Shown here: positions 20,538-29,132 of the stretch, piece by piece
How positions within the stretch are numbered: position 1 is the first letter of the stretch
How the letters are laid out: each line of letters opens with the position of its first letter
Notes under the pieces: model-generated
What the model was told of the DNA's origin: nothing
The model's input: the letters and a program-made list of their open reading frames with translations, nothing else
Databases searched by the model: none
Position numbers and translations under genes: made by a program
From: Phaeoceros laevis
Taxonomy: Eukaryota > Anthocerotophyta > Anthocerotopsida > Notothyladales
DNA: 29,132 nt
NCBI GenBank assembly: GCA_049999765.1
Contig: JBNGIQ010009468.1
Span: 415,428 to 444,559, forward strand
Direction: 5' to 3'

Positions 20538-20953
20538 ACTGTAGCTACAATTGGCGAGTTAGCGCATTGGGCTGATGTCCTGCCTTGCTTGAATGTTTAG
20601 TGAGTATCCATACTTCGAACAATATGACCAGCGCAGAAGTGTGCTATGTCTAATACACAAGCATATACATCGCTGGTCCCTTTGTAGAAATGTCGTGAAC
20701 CTTGGAAACGATGCACACCTCACAATGCATTGCTGTTCGACTTCGCCACGACACATCGGCACAATGCCACCACTAAGATCTGTTATTCAATATGGCAGAA
20801 AATCGAACCCCAGTATCCAGATGACACCCACCTTTCAACCTAGCCTTAAAGTCTAAACGCTCTCCATAAAGCACAATGGGCTCCCGACTGTTGCACTCCC
20901 TTTGGCGAGGGACCGCGACACGTTCAAAAAGATGAATAGCCTGCAGCTTTGCG
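20538..20953. other. Convergent spacer between membrane protein gene and PNPase
   Basis: These 416 bp hold the two 3' UTRs. Small open frames on both strands (for example 20593-20856) are unsupported. Nothing else is seen. Confidence 0.6.
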
Positions 20954-23365
20954 TCATACTTGGGACACAGCCTCATCCTCAGAGGGTGCAGGTAAAAGTG
21001 CTTTCCGAGACAGCTTCAGGTTGCCCCTGATGTCCCTGCCGATTATCATCACTGAAAGCTCTTCCCCCACAGACACAACATCCCCAACGCGGCTCACATG
21101 ATGATGGGCAAGTTCAGAGATGTGAAGCAGGCCCTGACACGACCTATCTTTCAAGTCCACAAAAGCTCCGAAGTCTTTGATAGCCGCGACCACGCCCTTG
21201 TAGGTCGATCCAACCACAATATCCCTTTTGCCGATAGCTACGTCAATCATTTCCTTTGCTTCATCATAACTTGCTTGATTTGAAGCAAAAATGGAGACCA
21301 CGCCATCTATAGTAACATGGACTCTAGCTCCAGTTGTATTCTGGATGGCTCTGACAGTGTTGCCAGACGGTCCAATCAAAACTCGCACCAAATCCCTGTC
21401 AATATTTGTTACTCCACCCCGAGGACTATGATCTCTCTGTTCCTTGCGAGGTGAGTTTATCACCTTGTTCATCTCATCGATAATGTAGCTACGGGCACGC
21501 AGGGCAGGTTTTAGAGCCTCACAAAGTATCTTGAGAGGAACACCCTGGGGCTTGATGTCAAGCTGAATCGCAGTTACTCCTCTTTTTGTACCTGCAATTT
21601 TGAAGTCCATGTCACCCATGTAGTCTTCCAGTCCCAAGATATCTGTCAAGAGTCTGTAGTCCACTATGTCGCCAGAATCGGGGTCCACAATACTGGCCAG
21701 ACCCATGGACACTCCGGCAACAGGTCGTTCTATAGGCACGCCAGCGTCCATCAAAGCTAAGCTCCCTCCACATACTGTAGCCATTGAGGAAGAGCCGTCT
21801 GAAGCCATTACATCCGAGTTGACACGAATGCTATAAGTGAATTCTTCCTCGGGTGGCAAAAGACCAACCAAAGCCTTCTCAGCAAGGGTTCCATGTCCAA
21901 CCTCTCGCCTGTTCAGAGCACCAACTCTTCCAACTTCATTGATGGAAAATGGAGGAAATGAATAGTGTACCATAAAATGCTTTTTGAATGGACCCACAAG
22001 AGAATCAAGCCTCTGTGCATCCTCAGGGGGGCCTAGAGTCACGCTGCAGAGAACCTGCGTGTTACCTCTGGAAAACAGAGAGGAACCATGCAAGGTTGGA
22101 TGCAGCCCAGCCTCAGCATAAATACTCCTCACGTCTGCCAAGGAGCGGCCATCCGCCCTAACACCCTTCTGAAATATGTTGTCACGCATCAGCTGCTTTT
22201 TGACAGCTTCAAAGGCGGCAGGCAATTTCTTCACAGCTTCCTCATCACCCTCAGCTACCAGAATATCCCGGACATCATCTTGCACGCCGTTGAAGGCTTT
22301 ACCCCGCTCAAACTTGCCATACCTGGGGTCAGCCAAGATCGTTTGTATGTGCTTGCTAGCCATAGCCCGTACCTTTTCCAACACTGTGCTTTGCACTGAA
22401 AACAGCTCTACAATTCTTTTCTGATTGCAGAGCTTACCCGACAATCTCAACTGCGGGGGGATAAGCTTCACTGCTTCAGCATGTGCCAGCTTAAGAGCAG
22501 CAATGAGGTCTTTATTTGATATTTCCCTGGCCTGAGCCTCAATCATCATGCTCTTCCGCTCAGTACAAGCGTACGTTAAGCTGAGATCACACTCAGCGAG
22601 ATCATCCATGTCGGGGTTCACTACAAAATTCCCCTTCAGTCGACCAATCCTTACGGCCCCTACAGGTCCATTCCAAGGAACATCTGAGCACGTCAAAGCA
22701 GCAGAAGCTGCATTAATAGCGAGAATGTCTGGATCCTGCTCTCCGTCGGAGCAGAGCACATTGGCTACAATCTGGGTCTCATAAAAATAGCCCTTGGGAA
22801 ACAAAGGCCTCACAGAGCGATCTATGACTCTTCCGCACAAGAGCTCACGTTCCTTTGCAGCACCTTCCCTCCGCATGAACGTATTAGGAATCTTTCCCTT
22901 TGCATAATTCTTCTCCCTGTATTCCACTTGAAGTGGAAGAAAATCTGCAGCTGAATTGAGAGAAGACTCGGAAACCACGGTGACCAACACCTTGGTCCCT
23001 TTCACACCCACCACAACAGCGCCTGAAGCAAACCTGGCCAACTTTCCAGTTTCAAAGTTGAAGACGTGTGTCCCCATTTCTGCCTCCTCTTGGAAGACGT
23101 CTCCCATATTCTGAGGCAGCACCCGCCATGAACTAGGCTCTCTGACCTTTATCTCTGGCACTGAATTACCGTTCAATGCAGCTGCACTGGACGAACAAGT
23201 CCGAATTGCTGCCGCATTTGGCCTTCTAGCCTCACGTGCCCGAGGTGCAAGTCCTGGTAATCCGCCAGCTGATGAACATTCATGAACAGCATGTTTGACT
23301 CTATTTGAGCTCCCAGTGTCGCTGAAGTTCCACAACACTCCCCACCACCGTCGCCGGCTCCCCAT
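20954..23365 (-). CDS. PNP2: Mitochondrial-type polynucleotide phosphorylase (intronless)
   Basis: PNPase degrades RNA 3' to 5' by phosphorolysis and in plant mitochondria trims and removes transcripts. I start at the ATG at 23363-23365, giving 803 aa; the frame is open further upstream but only from a TTG. The N-terminus MGSRRRWWGVLWNF plus a basic, Ser/Ala-rich stretch to about residue 65 suits an organelle presequence. Domains in order: first RNase PH core from about residue 97 (FNFETGKLARFASGAVV, RREGAAKERELLCGR), helical linker, second RNase PH core (GVRADGRSLADVR, NRREVGHGTLAEKAL, SDGSSSMATVCGGSLALMDAG, LEDYMGDMDFKIAGT with the metal-binding Asp pair), KH domain at about 653-714 (IGPSGNTV), S1 domain at about 715-790. 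It resembles the plant mitochondrial enzyme more than the chloroplast one, but lacks a long C-terminal extension and ends at SEDEAVSQV. No introns are present. Confidence 0.95.
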   Translation of the reverse strand: MGSRRRWWGVLWNFSDTGSSNRVKHAVHECSSAGGLPGLAPRAREARRPNAAAIRTCSSSAAALNGNSVPEIKVREPSSWRVLPQNMGDVFQEEAEMGTHVFNFETGKLARFASGAVVVGVKGTKVLVTVVSESSLNSAADFLPLQVEYREKNYAKGKIPNTFMRREGAAKERELLCGRVIDRSVRPLFPKGYFYETQIVANVLCSDGEQDPDILAINAASAALTCSDVPWNGPVGAVRIGRLKGNFVVNPDMDDLAECDLSLTYACTERKSMMIEAQAREISNKDLIAALKLAHAEAVKLIPPQLRLSGKLCNQKRIVELFSVQSTVLEKVRAMASKHIQTILADPRYGKFERGKAFNGVQDDVRDILVAEGDEEAVKKLPAAFEAVKKQLMRDNIFQKGVRADGRSLADVRSIYAEAGLHPTLHGSSLFSRGNTQVLCSVTLGPPEDAQRLDSLVGPFKKHFMVHYSFPPFSINEVGRVGALNRREVGHGTLAEKALVGLLPPEEEFTYSIRVNSDVMASDGSSSMATVCGGSLALMDAGVPIERPVAGVSMGLASIVDPDSGDIVDYRLLTDILGLEDYMGDMDFKIAGTKRGVTAIQLDIKPQGVPLKILCEALKPALRARSYIIDEMNKVINSPRKEQRDHSPRGGVTNIDRDLVRVLIGPSGNTVRAIQNTTGARVHVTIDGVVSIFASNQASYDEAKEMIDVAIGKRDIVVGSTYKGVVAAIKDFGAFVDLKDRSCQGLLHISELAHHHVSRVGDVVSVGEELSVMIIGRDIRGNLKLSRKALLPAPSEDEAVSQV

Positions 23366-23778
23366 GCCTGCCTTCCTAATCAGCCCGCATCCCAATCTGT
23401 GCGTCCCATCAACAACAAGAGAAAGAAATTCGGAACACTGCCCATCAACTCCGTCTGTCAAGGTCCGGACATCACCGTCCCATTGAGAATTCAGGGTTCA
23501 ACTAGGGTTTTGGGAGGATTGTGCTGTGATGGACTCAAACGTAATCATCAAAAATCGACTCCAAAATACTGTTGAGTGTGTGTGCGTGATCATTGTCCGG
23601 GCAAGGTCGTGATAAGTCATTAACCCTTATTAAGAGCCCACGGGACAAAAATGTCTGTTGCGTCCACTTTCACGATGCTTTCTACTATATCTTAGCAGAA
23701 AAAACGTTTTTTAGGGTGGAATCATAGAGCCAACATATTGCTATCTTTCACGACATTAAAACGCGGGCCGCGTTAAAA

Positions 23779-23894
23779 GGAGCCAATGGACAGTGGGGAG
23801 AGAACCAGATTCTTCAGGCGGGTAGTTCCGGTTCAGTCGAGGAGGCCACGTCCGACGGGCGGGGGCCAATGGAAGAGGGAGAGGGAACCGGATT
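23779..23894. repeat. Diverged direct repeat with CCAAT boxes
   Basis: Segments 23779-23812 (ggagccaatggacag...) and 23862-23894 (ggggccaatggaaga...) share the order CCAATGGA, a GGGAGAG-type purine run and AACCRGATT. They lie 0.4-0.5 kb upstream of the PNPase start codon. Confidence 0.7.
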
Positions 23895-24260
23895 TTTTTC
23901 AGCCCCGCTCACCAAATTGTCTCCGCCAGTAGTTGAGGGTGGTGCTCTGGGCGCAGGCAATGTGCCCCGTGCGATTGTTGCTAAAGCTTAGTATACTCTC
24001 TCGTATGGAATCGGAAGCGGTATGAGCTGCAGGCAGGCCAGAGCTGTGGACTGACATGGACGGAATGGTGAACACGGTTGTAGTTGTGGACAAGCTACAT
24101 TGTGAGATTGTATTTGTGGAGGAGTGGAACAATTAGTCTCGAAGGTGAAGAGAAGTATGTGTTACTTGGCGTGATATGTGTCAACCACCTTCCATTGCCG
24201 TCAGCACTGATACAGGATTTATTGCGGCAATAGTTTCTCTTGGATCCCAGACAGTGCTAG

Positions 24261-24337
24261 GACAACAATAGGAGGACTGTCTGTTGTCCAGTGCTGGGAC
24301 AACAATAGGAGGACTGTCCGGGACAACAATAGGAGGA
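24261..24337. repeat. Three-copy GACAACAATAGGAGG repeat
   Basis: The 15-mer gacaacaataggagg begins at 24261, 24298 and 24322. The first two copies are also followed by ACTGTC, and copies 1 and 2 are preceded by cagtgctRg. Confidence 0.92.
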
Positions 24338-25035
24338 AGCCCATTATGCTGCATCCTGATTTTCAGCACAAGGAGTCCTAAGTTCGCCCTGTGGCTAGAC
24401 ACTAGGCAAAAGCTTGTTTGAGTGGACTCACAGCTAGCCGAAGGACGAGGACTCTCGAGCCTGTATTTGCCTCGGCGCATTCAATCTACCGGAAGCACTC
24501 GACTGGAGGCTATAAAGCTGTGACATCCTGTTCTCTACTCAAAACCCTTGAGTCTATACCCAGGTCGAATGCTAATCACATTCCCTCAACAATTCAAAAC
24601 CTGCCCATCTAGTAGTGATACACAGATTTAGTTTTCCTGTGAACCAAAACTGAATGTAGCTGAGCTTGGAATTACGTTGCAATCACCAATGCTTGCTCAA
24701 GCCTTCAAAGCGCTCTCAAAATTCTCTATAAAGCCCTCGTGCTCCAAGCTTGCATACAAAGTTAAGGATAAATGTGTTAACGCATTAAACGTACATGAAC
24801 TAACCTATATTGAGTAAGGAATGAGAAGGGCGCAGCTATGGAGTGCGAAGGACAAATTCTGTTTCTTTCCAACACAATAGCCGACTTTTGAGAAAGAGCG
24901 CATCGCAGCAAGATGGTAGCAAGATGGTTGAAACACGGGGACAGCACAACGATGCTTCCTAACCTAACCTGGGGAACTGGAACCCAAATTTCTTAGAGCC
25001 ATCCATCTTCTTAGGCACTTTTCGCTTCTTAAACA

Positions 25036-25063
25036 TTCTTAAAATTGGAAGCCATTTTAAGAA
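25036..25063. repeat. AT-rich inverted repeat
   Basis: TTCTTAAAAT (25036-25045) and ATTTTAAGAA (25054-25063) form a perfect 10-bp stem with an 8-nt loop. Confidence 0.85.
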
Positions 25064-25275
25064 GCCTCATTGTACTATCCCCGAACTTCAACCATCGTGC
25101 TACAACACGCTTTTTGTCAAGAAGCCACAACATTGGAAGAAAAACAGAATATGTATTTAAAAGTCCACAGCTGCGCCCTTCTCATTCCCTACCCAATATG
25201 GGATAAATACGTCACACCTTTATATGCAAGCATTGTCCTACTAAGTGGGGCAAAGGCTATGATTCCACCCCACCC

Positions 25276-25325
25276 TAGTTATTGCCTTATATGGTATTGT
25301 TAGTTATTGCCTTATATGGTATTGT
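25276..25325. repeat. Perfect 25-bp tandem duplication
   Basis: 25276-25300 and 25301-25325 are identical, each reading from tagttattgcc to ggtattgt. Identity suggests a recent duplication. Confidence 0.95.
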
Positions 25326-25399
25326 TAGAAAGGTGACATCGTGCTGATGCGGATCAGCCTATTAATAAAGATTCTTGATGCGGATCAGTCGATCAGATA

Positions 25400-25472
25400 G
25401 ATTCTTTATTTGAGGCCTTGAGGCCGATTCTTTATTTAAGGGCCTTGGCTGGCGGATTCTTTATTTGAGGCC
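25400..25472. repeat. Three-copy gattctttattt repeat
   Basis: gattctttatttgaggcc occurs at 25400-25417 and 25455-25472, with a variant gattctttatttaagggcc at 25426-25444. Just upstream, gatgcggatcag occurs twice (about 25343 and 25377). Confidence 0.88.
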
Positions 25473-25479
25473 GGGTGCT

Positions 25480-25619
25480 GACGGGCCCGTTATGGGGTCG
25501 ACGCCCCCGAGAAAGCCTAGCCGCGTGAGTAACGGGCGACGGGCCCGTTATGGGGTCGACGCCTCCGAGAAAGCCTAGCCGCGTGAGTAACGGGCGACGG
25601 GCCCGTTATGGGGTCGACG
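25480..25619. repeat. 58-bp GC-rich tandem repeat, 2.4 copies
   Basis: Copies start at 25480, 25538 and 25596; the third breaks off at 25619. Each begins gacgggcccgttatgggg; the two full copies end gcgtgagtaacgggc. They differ by one base (C/T) in 58. The repeat lies 125 bp beyond the ACX4 stop codon. Confidence 0.95.
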
Positions 25620-25744
25620 GCGTCTCTGTGCGTTTCGGTGCCTAGCCTTGGGTGAAGTCATTGCTAGAATGATATGTACATGTACGTCGCACGTAACGAG
25701 TTTAACGACATGTATGTAGTTGCAAGTTTCACGGAGTCCATAAT

Positions 25745-28348
25745 CTAAGTGCGTTTTGCACGGCCGACGGGAGGCTTGATGCTTGCAACGCCAGTAACCT
25801 CACGGCCTGTGACCAACGTGTTTACTTCGTATGTACCCTCGTAAGTGTAGACGGGTTCAAGATCACAGAAAGCCTGCAATAGAGAAAGAACATGAATTCA
25901 GAAATTCTCCAAGCGGAATGGGGTGACCATATTCAGATCGCACACAGAACTTACTTTGGCCACATGAAAGTCGGCAACGATTCCGTTTCCTCCCAGAAGC
26001 TCGCGACCCAGAGCCACTGTCTCCCTTGCTCGCAGTGTATTCCACGCCTGTCACGTTCCATACATAAATGAAGTGATAGTCTTGGTTTTGCAAAAAGAAA
26101 AGAAAATATGGAGAAAAAAGTTTCACCTTCGCAAGGCTGGCTTGGCCAGGAGTCATCTTCCCGGCCTCGTAGATTTTGCACAAGCGCCACCCAAGAAGTG
26201 TCATTGCTTGTATGTTCCCAAGCATGCGGACAAGTTTCTCCTGAACTATCTGCAGGGAAGCAAGGGGGGCTCCGAATTGCTTTCTTTCTAGCAAATACCT
26301 ACAGGAATCCATAACGGAAAAAATCTTAGTTTCCATATGTTACCACCCTACGAACTGGTAGTATTACCATAAATCTGCAAATGGACAGCGGAATACACCT
26401 GTGACAAACATCATAAACTCCCATTGCAATGCCGATTGGTTGCCATGCCACAACGATCCTCGAGACTGCAAGGACCTGCAACCGAAAATGTTCTTCATAA
26501 GTCCATAAGCAACCCGGCTGGCCTGTTTTCAGGAACGCAAGAGCAGAAAATTCAAAGCAGCTTTCAAGGTTGAGAAAGGCTGGATTTCCCCATGGTTAAA
26601 AATCAACTGAAACGTGTGACACTCTGAAGACAAACCTTGGCGGTATCTTGAAAAGCATTTATTCCTGGTATACGGTCTTCATCTGGAACAAACACGCCTT
26701 TGAGAACTATATCACCATTTTGAACTATCCTCAGTCCAATTTTGTTTTCAATTTTTGTTGCACGAAACCCGGGTGTCCCCTTGTTCACAATGAACCTGCA
26801 ACGATCCACTAGCATCGCATGTTAGAAAGGTGTCAACACTACCAAATTTGACAGCTTGGCGTAAAAAGCACTTCGCTGCAACCCCATAGTTATGTCCACT
26901 GACCCATTGATCTGGTTTGTCTCAGTGTTTCTAGCAAAAACAACAGTGATATCTGCGAATGTGCTGTTTCCTATCCACCTCTTCTGTCCATTAAGGTGCC
27001 AACCACCTTCCACCTGAAAAGATGATAGACATTCAGTCCTTCACCAACAAGTGCAGAGACCACCTCATTTCACAGCATCAAAGTCATACCACCTTGGTGG
27101 CTGTTGTATTTAGAGAACTTGCATCGCTGCCATAACCAGGCTCTGTCAGGGCCTGCAGTTGCACCCACATTTGCGGGGTTAGGCTTCATGTAAGGAATGG
27201 GTCCGAAACTGCAGAGCAAATTCGTTGAGATCTTGCCCTAGCATCAGATTGACAGAAGGTCTCACCCAGCAGCTGATGCTGTCCAGGCTCGCGAGTGACG
27301 GAAGGTACTTATGTTTCTGCTCTTCACTGCCTAGCATACCTGCAGGCAGAATGCACGGGATTATGCATGAGTCTCCCAGACTCCAGCGTAGAAGGCTTGA
27401 AAAAGACAAAGGTAAAGATAAAGGTTTTTGAGACATACCTATAGTAAGCATGCCCAGGCAGGAGTGCACCATCAAGAAGGTGGAGGTGCTTGCATCAACT
27501 CTTGCCGTTTCAAGCGTCACTAATGCACTTCCCACCACCGACAGCCCTGGACATCCGTATCCCTGCAAGAGGGCAATAGTCTCAGGCTTCATAACGTCTT
27601 TGATTTGTTCAGAACGTTTACAAAACCTACAAATGCAAGAGAAAGTATACTCAAACCTCAAAAGTCACAAACCTTAAGCGTTCCGCCAGCTACTTTCAGA
27701 CTAGCCAGCTTGGGGATGATTTCAAATGGGAATTCAGCTCGCTCCCAATACTGGGCACAAACAAGGCACTTCAGCTTTCAGCCGAGAGAAATCCACAAAC
27801 AGAAGCTAGCAACCGAAGAACTCGTACCTCAGTCATAATTGGGGCAACGTCCCTCTCCATGAATGCCCTTACTCGCTTTCGCAAATCCTGCTCTTCCGGA
27901 GTCAGCAGGTCATCCAACTGGAAATAATCTGCCGCTGTACACCAAAGGCGTGATTAGCCCATGCACGCATCGTCCGTGACGCAATTTCGTGCATTAGGAT
28001 GTTGATACAAGCCGGCTTCCCAAATTCTGCGGCATACCCAGAGGAGGAAACTTGGATGCTGGAGTTGCTTGCGGAAAAGCCAAGCTGACATCTAGTCCAG
28101 GCTGACCAACGCTGAAGGTTTCCTGCAAATAAACTCCAGCACCTGCTACAACGGCTCTCTCAGTAATGGCGGCCTTGCGCTTCGAGCTGATCACTTCAGA
28201 CGCTCGGCAGCGTTCGGAAAAAGATGAAAACCCAATTCTCAAGCTGCAGCAGCAAAAACGCACCCTCTGCGGGAAAATCTGCCTCGGGCTGAAGCTGCCT
28301 TGCAATCCTACCAATGCGCTCCATGCTCTTGACGTAGTCGGGATTCAT
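25745..28348 (-). CDS. ACX4: ACX4-type short-chain acyl-CoA oxidase (13 exons)
   Basis: ACX4 enzymes are peroxisomal FAD-dependent oxidases that begin beta-oxidation of short acyl-CoAs, producing H2O2. Exons in transcript order: 28348-28264, 28142-28038, 27934-27828, 27750-27673, 27562-27439, 27339-27266, 27152-27093, 27013-26904, 26795-26636, 26475-26399, 26298-26127, 26047-25955, 25873-25745 (TAG); 457 aa versus 436 in Arabidopsis. Diagnostic stretches: [147 protein letters not shown], and [18 protein letters not shown] with the catalytic Glu. The first exon is the least certain part. The C-terminus is AKRT, not a PTS1 tripeptide, while residues 11-19 (RIGRIARQL) fit the PTS2 consensus. Introns are 77-160 bp. 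Confidence 0.94.
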
Positions 28349-28948
28349 TTTCACAAGAGCCTGATTTCCCACTCCTTGAGACAATCTCCAGTCCGAAGAG
28401 CAGCAGCTCCTCACCTTGATAGACCGTGAATTTCTCTTCCCAGCCTCGATGACCGCCGAGACGTGTGCTCAAAACCAACAGGCACACACAACGAAACAAC
28501 TAACTTGCTATAGTTATCCCACATTTGTAGTCGGTGCCTCGCTGGATGGGCGCGGGCGCCGCTGCGATTCCACGCTGTCACGGTGATGATGTGTACGTAT
28601 GTGTATCTGTTTATTCATCTGGGCAAGGGCAAGGTAGGCAAGGTCTATATTTTGCAGTTTGCAAACTTTGCACTTTGACCAGTTTTTAACTTTTTATTAC
28701 TAGTAGCTGAGTAGCTGAAGCGTCATTGTGTGCCTCGTTATGCCATTTTTTGGCCAGTCAATGTGCATCAGAAGTCGCACCTTAGTTGCGGCCTACCGCG
28801 AAACGTGCGTATGTTTCACCACGTTTGGGTACGTTTCCGTGCGTTTCATCTTTTTTTATCCGAAAGGGGTATACTCCTATTTATAGTTTTATATTATAGT
28901 TTTATATTACGATATACGAGTAGTCAGACTTTAATTTCGTAGAAAAAG
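28349..28948. promoter_or_regulatory. ACX4 upstream region
   Basis: Read on the minus strand, a good donor (tatcaag|gtgagg, near 28410) and an acceptor-like ttaatcag-type site (gaaatcag, near 28361) could bound a leader intron just before the ATG; this is conjecture. A perfect 13-bp duplication ttatagttttata occurs at 28881-28893 and 28894-28906. Short frames in this stretch have no recognised product. Confidence 0.4.
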
Positions 28949-29132
28949 GGCGAGGAGGAAGGCGCGGGAGGAGGGCGAGGAGGAGGGAGCGGAGGGCGAG
29001 GAGGAGGGAGCGGAGGAGGGCGAGGAGGAGGGCGCGGGAGGAGGGCGCGGAGGAGGGCGCGGAGGAGGGCGCGGAGGGCGCGGAGGCGGAGGGCGAGGAG
29101 GAGGGAGCGGAGGAGGGCGAGGAGGAGGGCGC
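28949..29132. repeat. GGA/GGGCG purine-rich minisatellite, cut by the window edge
   Basis: Irregular units of ggaggagggcg, ggaggagggagc and gcgcggagg run to the right end. The plus strand is almost pure purine apart from regular GC steps and holds many GGG runs 4-9 bases apart, so G-quadruplex or triplex structure is possible. Confidence 0.92.

Larger units (their letters stand above)
23366..25744. other. Intergenic: PNPase upstream region and ACX4 3' flank, repeat-bearing
   Basis: No gene is supported in 2.4 kb. It holds a 14-bp palindrome AAAAAACGTTTTTT (23699-23712), a duplicated CCAAT-bearing segment (23779-23812 and 23862-23894) that may lie in the PNPase promoter, three-copy repeats (24261-24337), an AT-rich hairpin (25036-25063), a perfect 25-bp duplication (25276-25325), short repeats (25400-25472) and a 58-bp GC-rich tandem array (25480-25619). 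Open frames of 64-99 codons have no recognised product. Confidence 0.6.

Noticed and set aside
20796-20822. T-loop-like ggttcgatt on the minus strand, suggestive of a tRNA
   Set aside because: The flanking bases do not form a five-pair T stem, and no anticodon or acceptor arm can be drawn.
23366-23461. N-terminal 32-codon extension of PNPase
   Set aside because: The extended frame begins with TTG; the first ATG at 23363-23365 has a good context and gives an arginine-rich presequence.
25480-25619. gcgtgagtaacgggc in the 58-bp repeat resembles a short piece of 16S rRNA
   Set aside because: The similarity is limited to about ten bases; the rest of the unit is unlike rRNA and it is tandemly repeated.
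1-29132. Possibility of CRISPR arrays, bacterial operons or defence systems
   Set aside because: No regularly spaced repeats of CRISPR type, no tightly packed co-directional genes, and clear spliceosomal introns with plant proteins.

Overview
This is a nuclear window from a green plant, probably an early-diverging land plant or close streptophyte relative. The evidence is a set of plant-type genes (PHO1-type phosphate exporter, DTX/MATE carrier, plant RraA-like protein, mitochondrial-type PNPase, ACX4-type acyl-CoA oxidase, plant multi-pass membrane family) and short, even-sized spliceosomal introns of 77-182 bp. A 100-N gap shows it is a draft scaffold. I cannot name the species; the compact introns would suit a hornwort or lycophyte, but that is inference.

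Layout. At 1-2332 (+) is the 3' part of a two-exon gene for a ParB-like/beta-class DNA methyltransferase protein, open at the left edge, with a degenerate catalytic motif and odd repeats around its last exon. From 2333 to 9555 lies a 7 kb gene-poor stretch with the assembly gap, a hairpin, microsatellites and many CTAG-rich palindromes. From 9556 to 13596 (+) is a complete 14-exon PHO1 homologue (863 aa by my exon model). Converging on it is an intronless RraA-like gene (14325-14819, -), followed by an intronless MATE transporter (16293-17765, -). The MATE gene is divergent from an 8-exon membrane protein gene (18638-20537, +), which converges on an intronless mitochondrial-type PNPase (20954-23365, -). 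A 2.4 kb repeat-bearing spacer leads to a 13-exon ACX4-type gene (25745-28348, -; 457 aa). The right edge is a GGA/GGGCG minisatellite.

The genes are not a pathway cluster. They cover phosphate export, multidrug or metabolite export, mitochondrial RNA processing and peroxisomal beta-oxidation, as usual for a eukaryotic chromosome. Intron-rich genes (PHO1, ACX4, the membrane protein) alternate with single-exon ones (RraA, MATE, PNPase).

Most interesting points: the methyltransferase-like protein whose DPPY motif reads DLPR; an ACX4 homologue without the C-terminal PTS1 but with a nonapeptide near the N-terminus that fits the PTS2 consensus, next to a competing splice donor that would remove it; and a probable GC-AG intron in PHO1 whose retention would keep the frame. 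Splice sites were placed by eye using GT/AG signals, reading frame and remembered family sequence, and are not transcript-verified.
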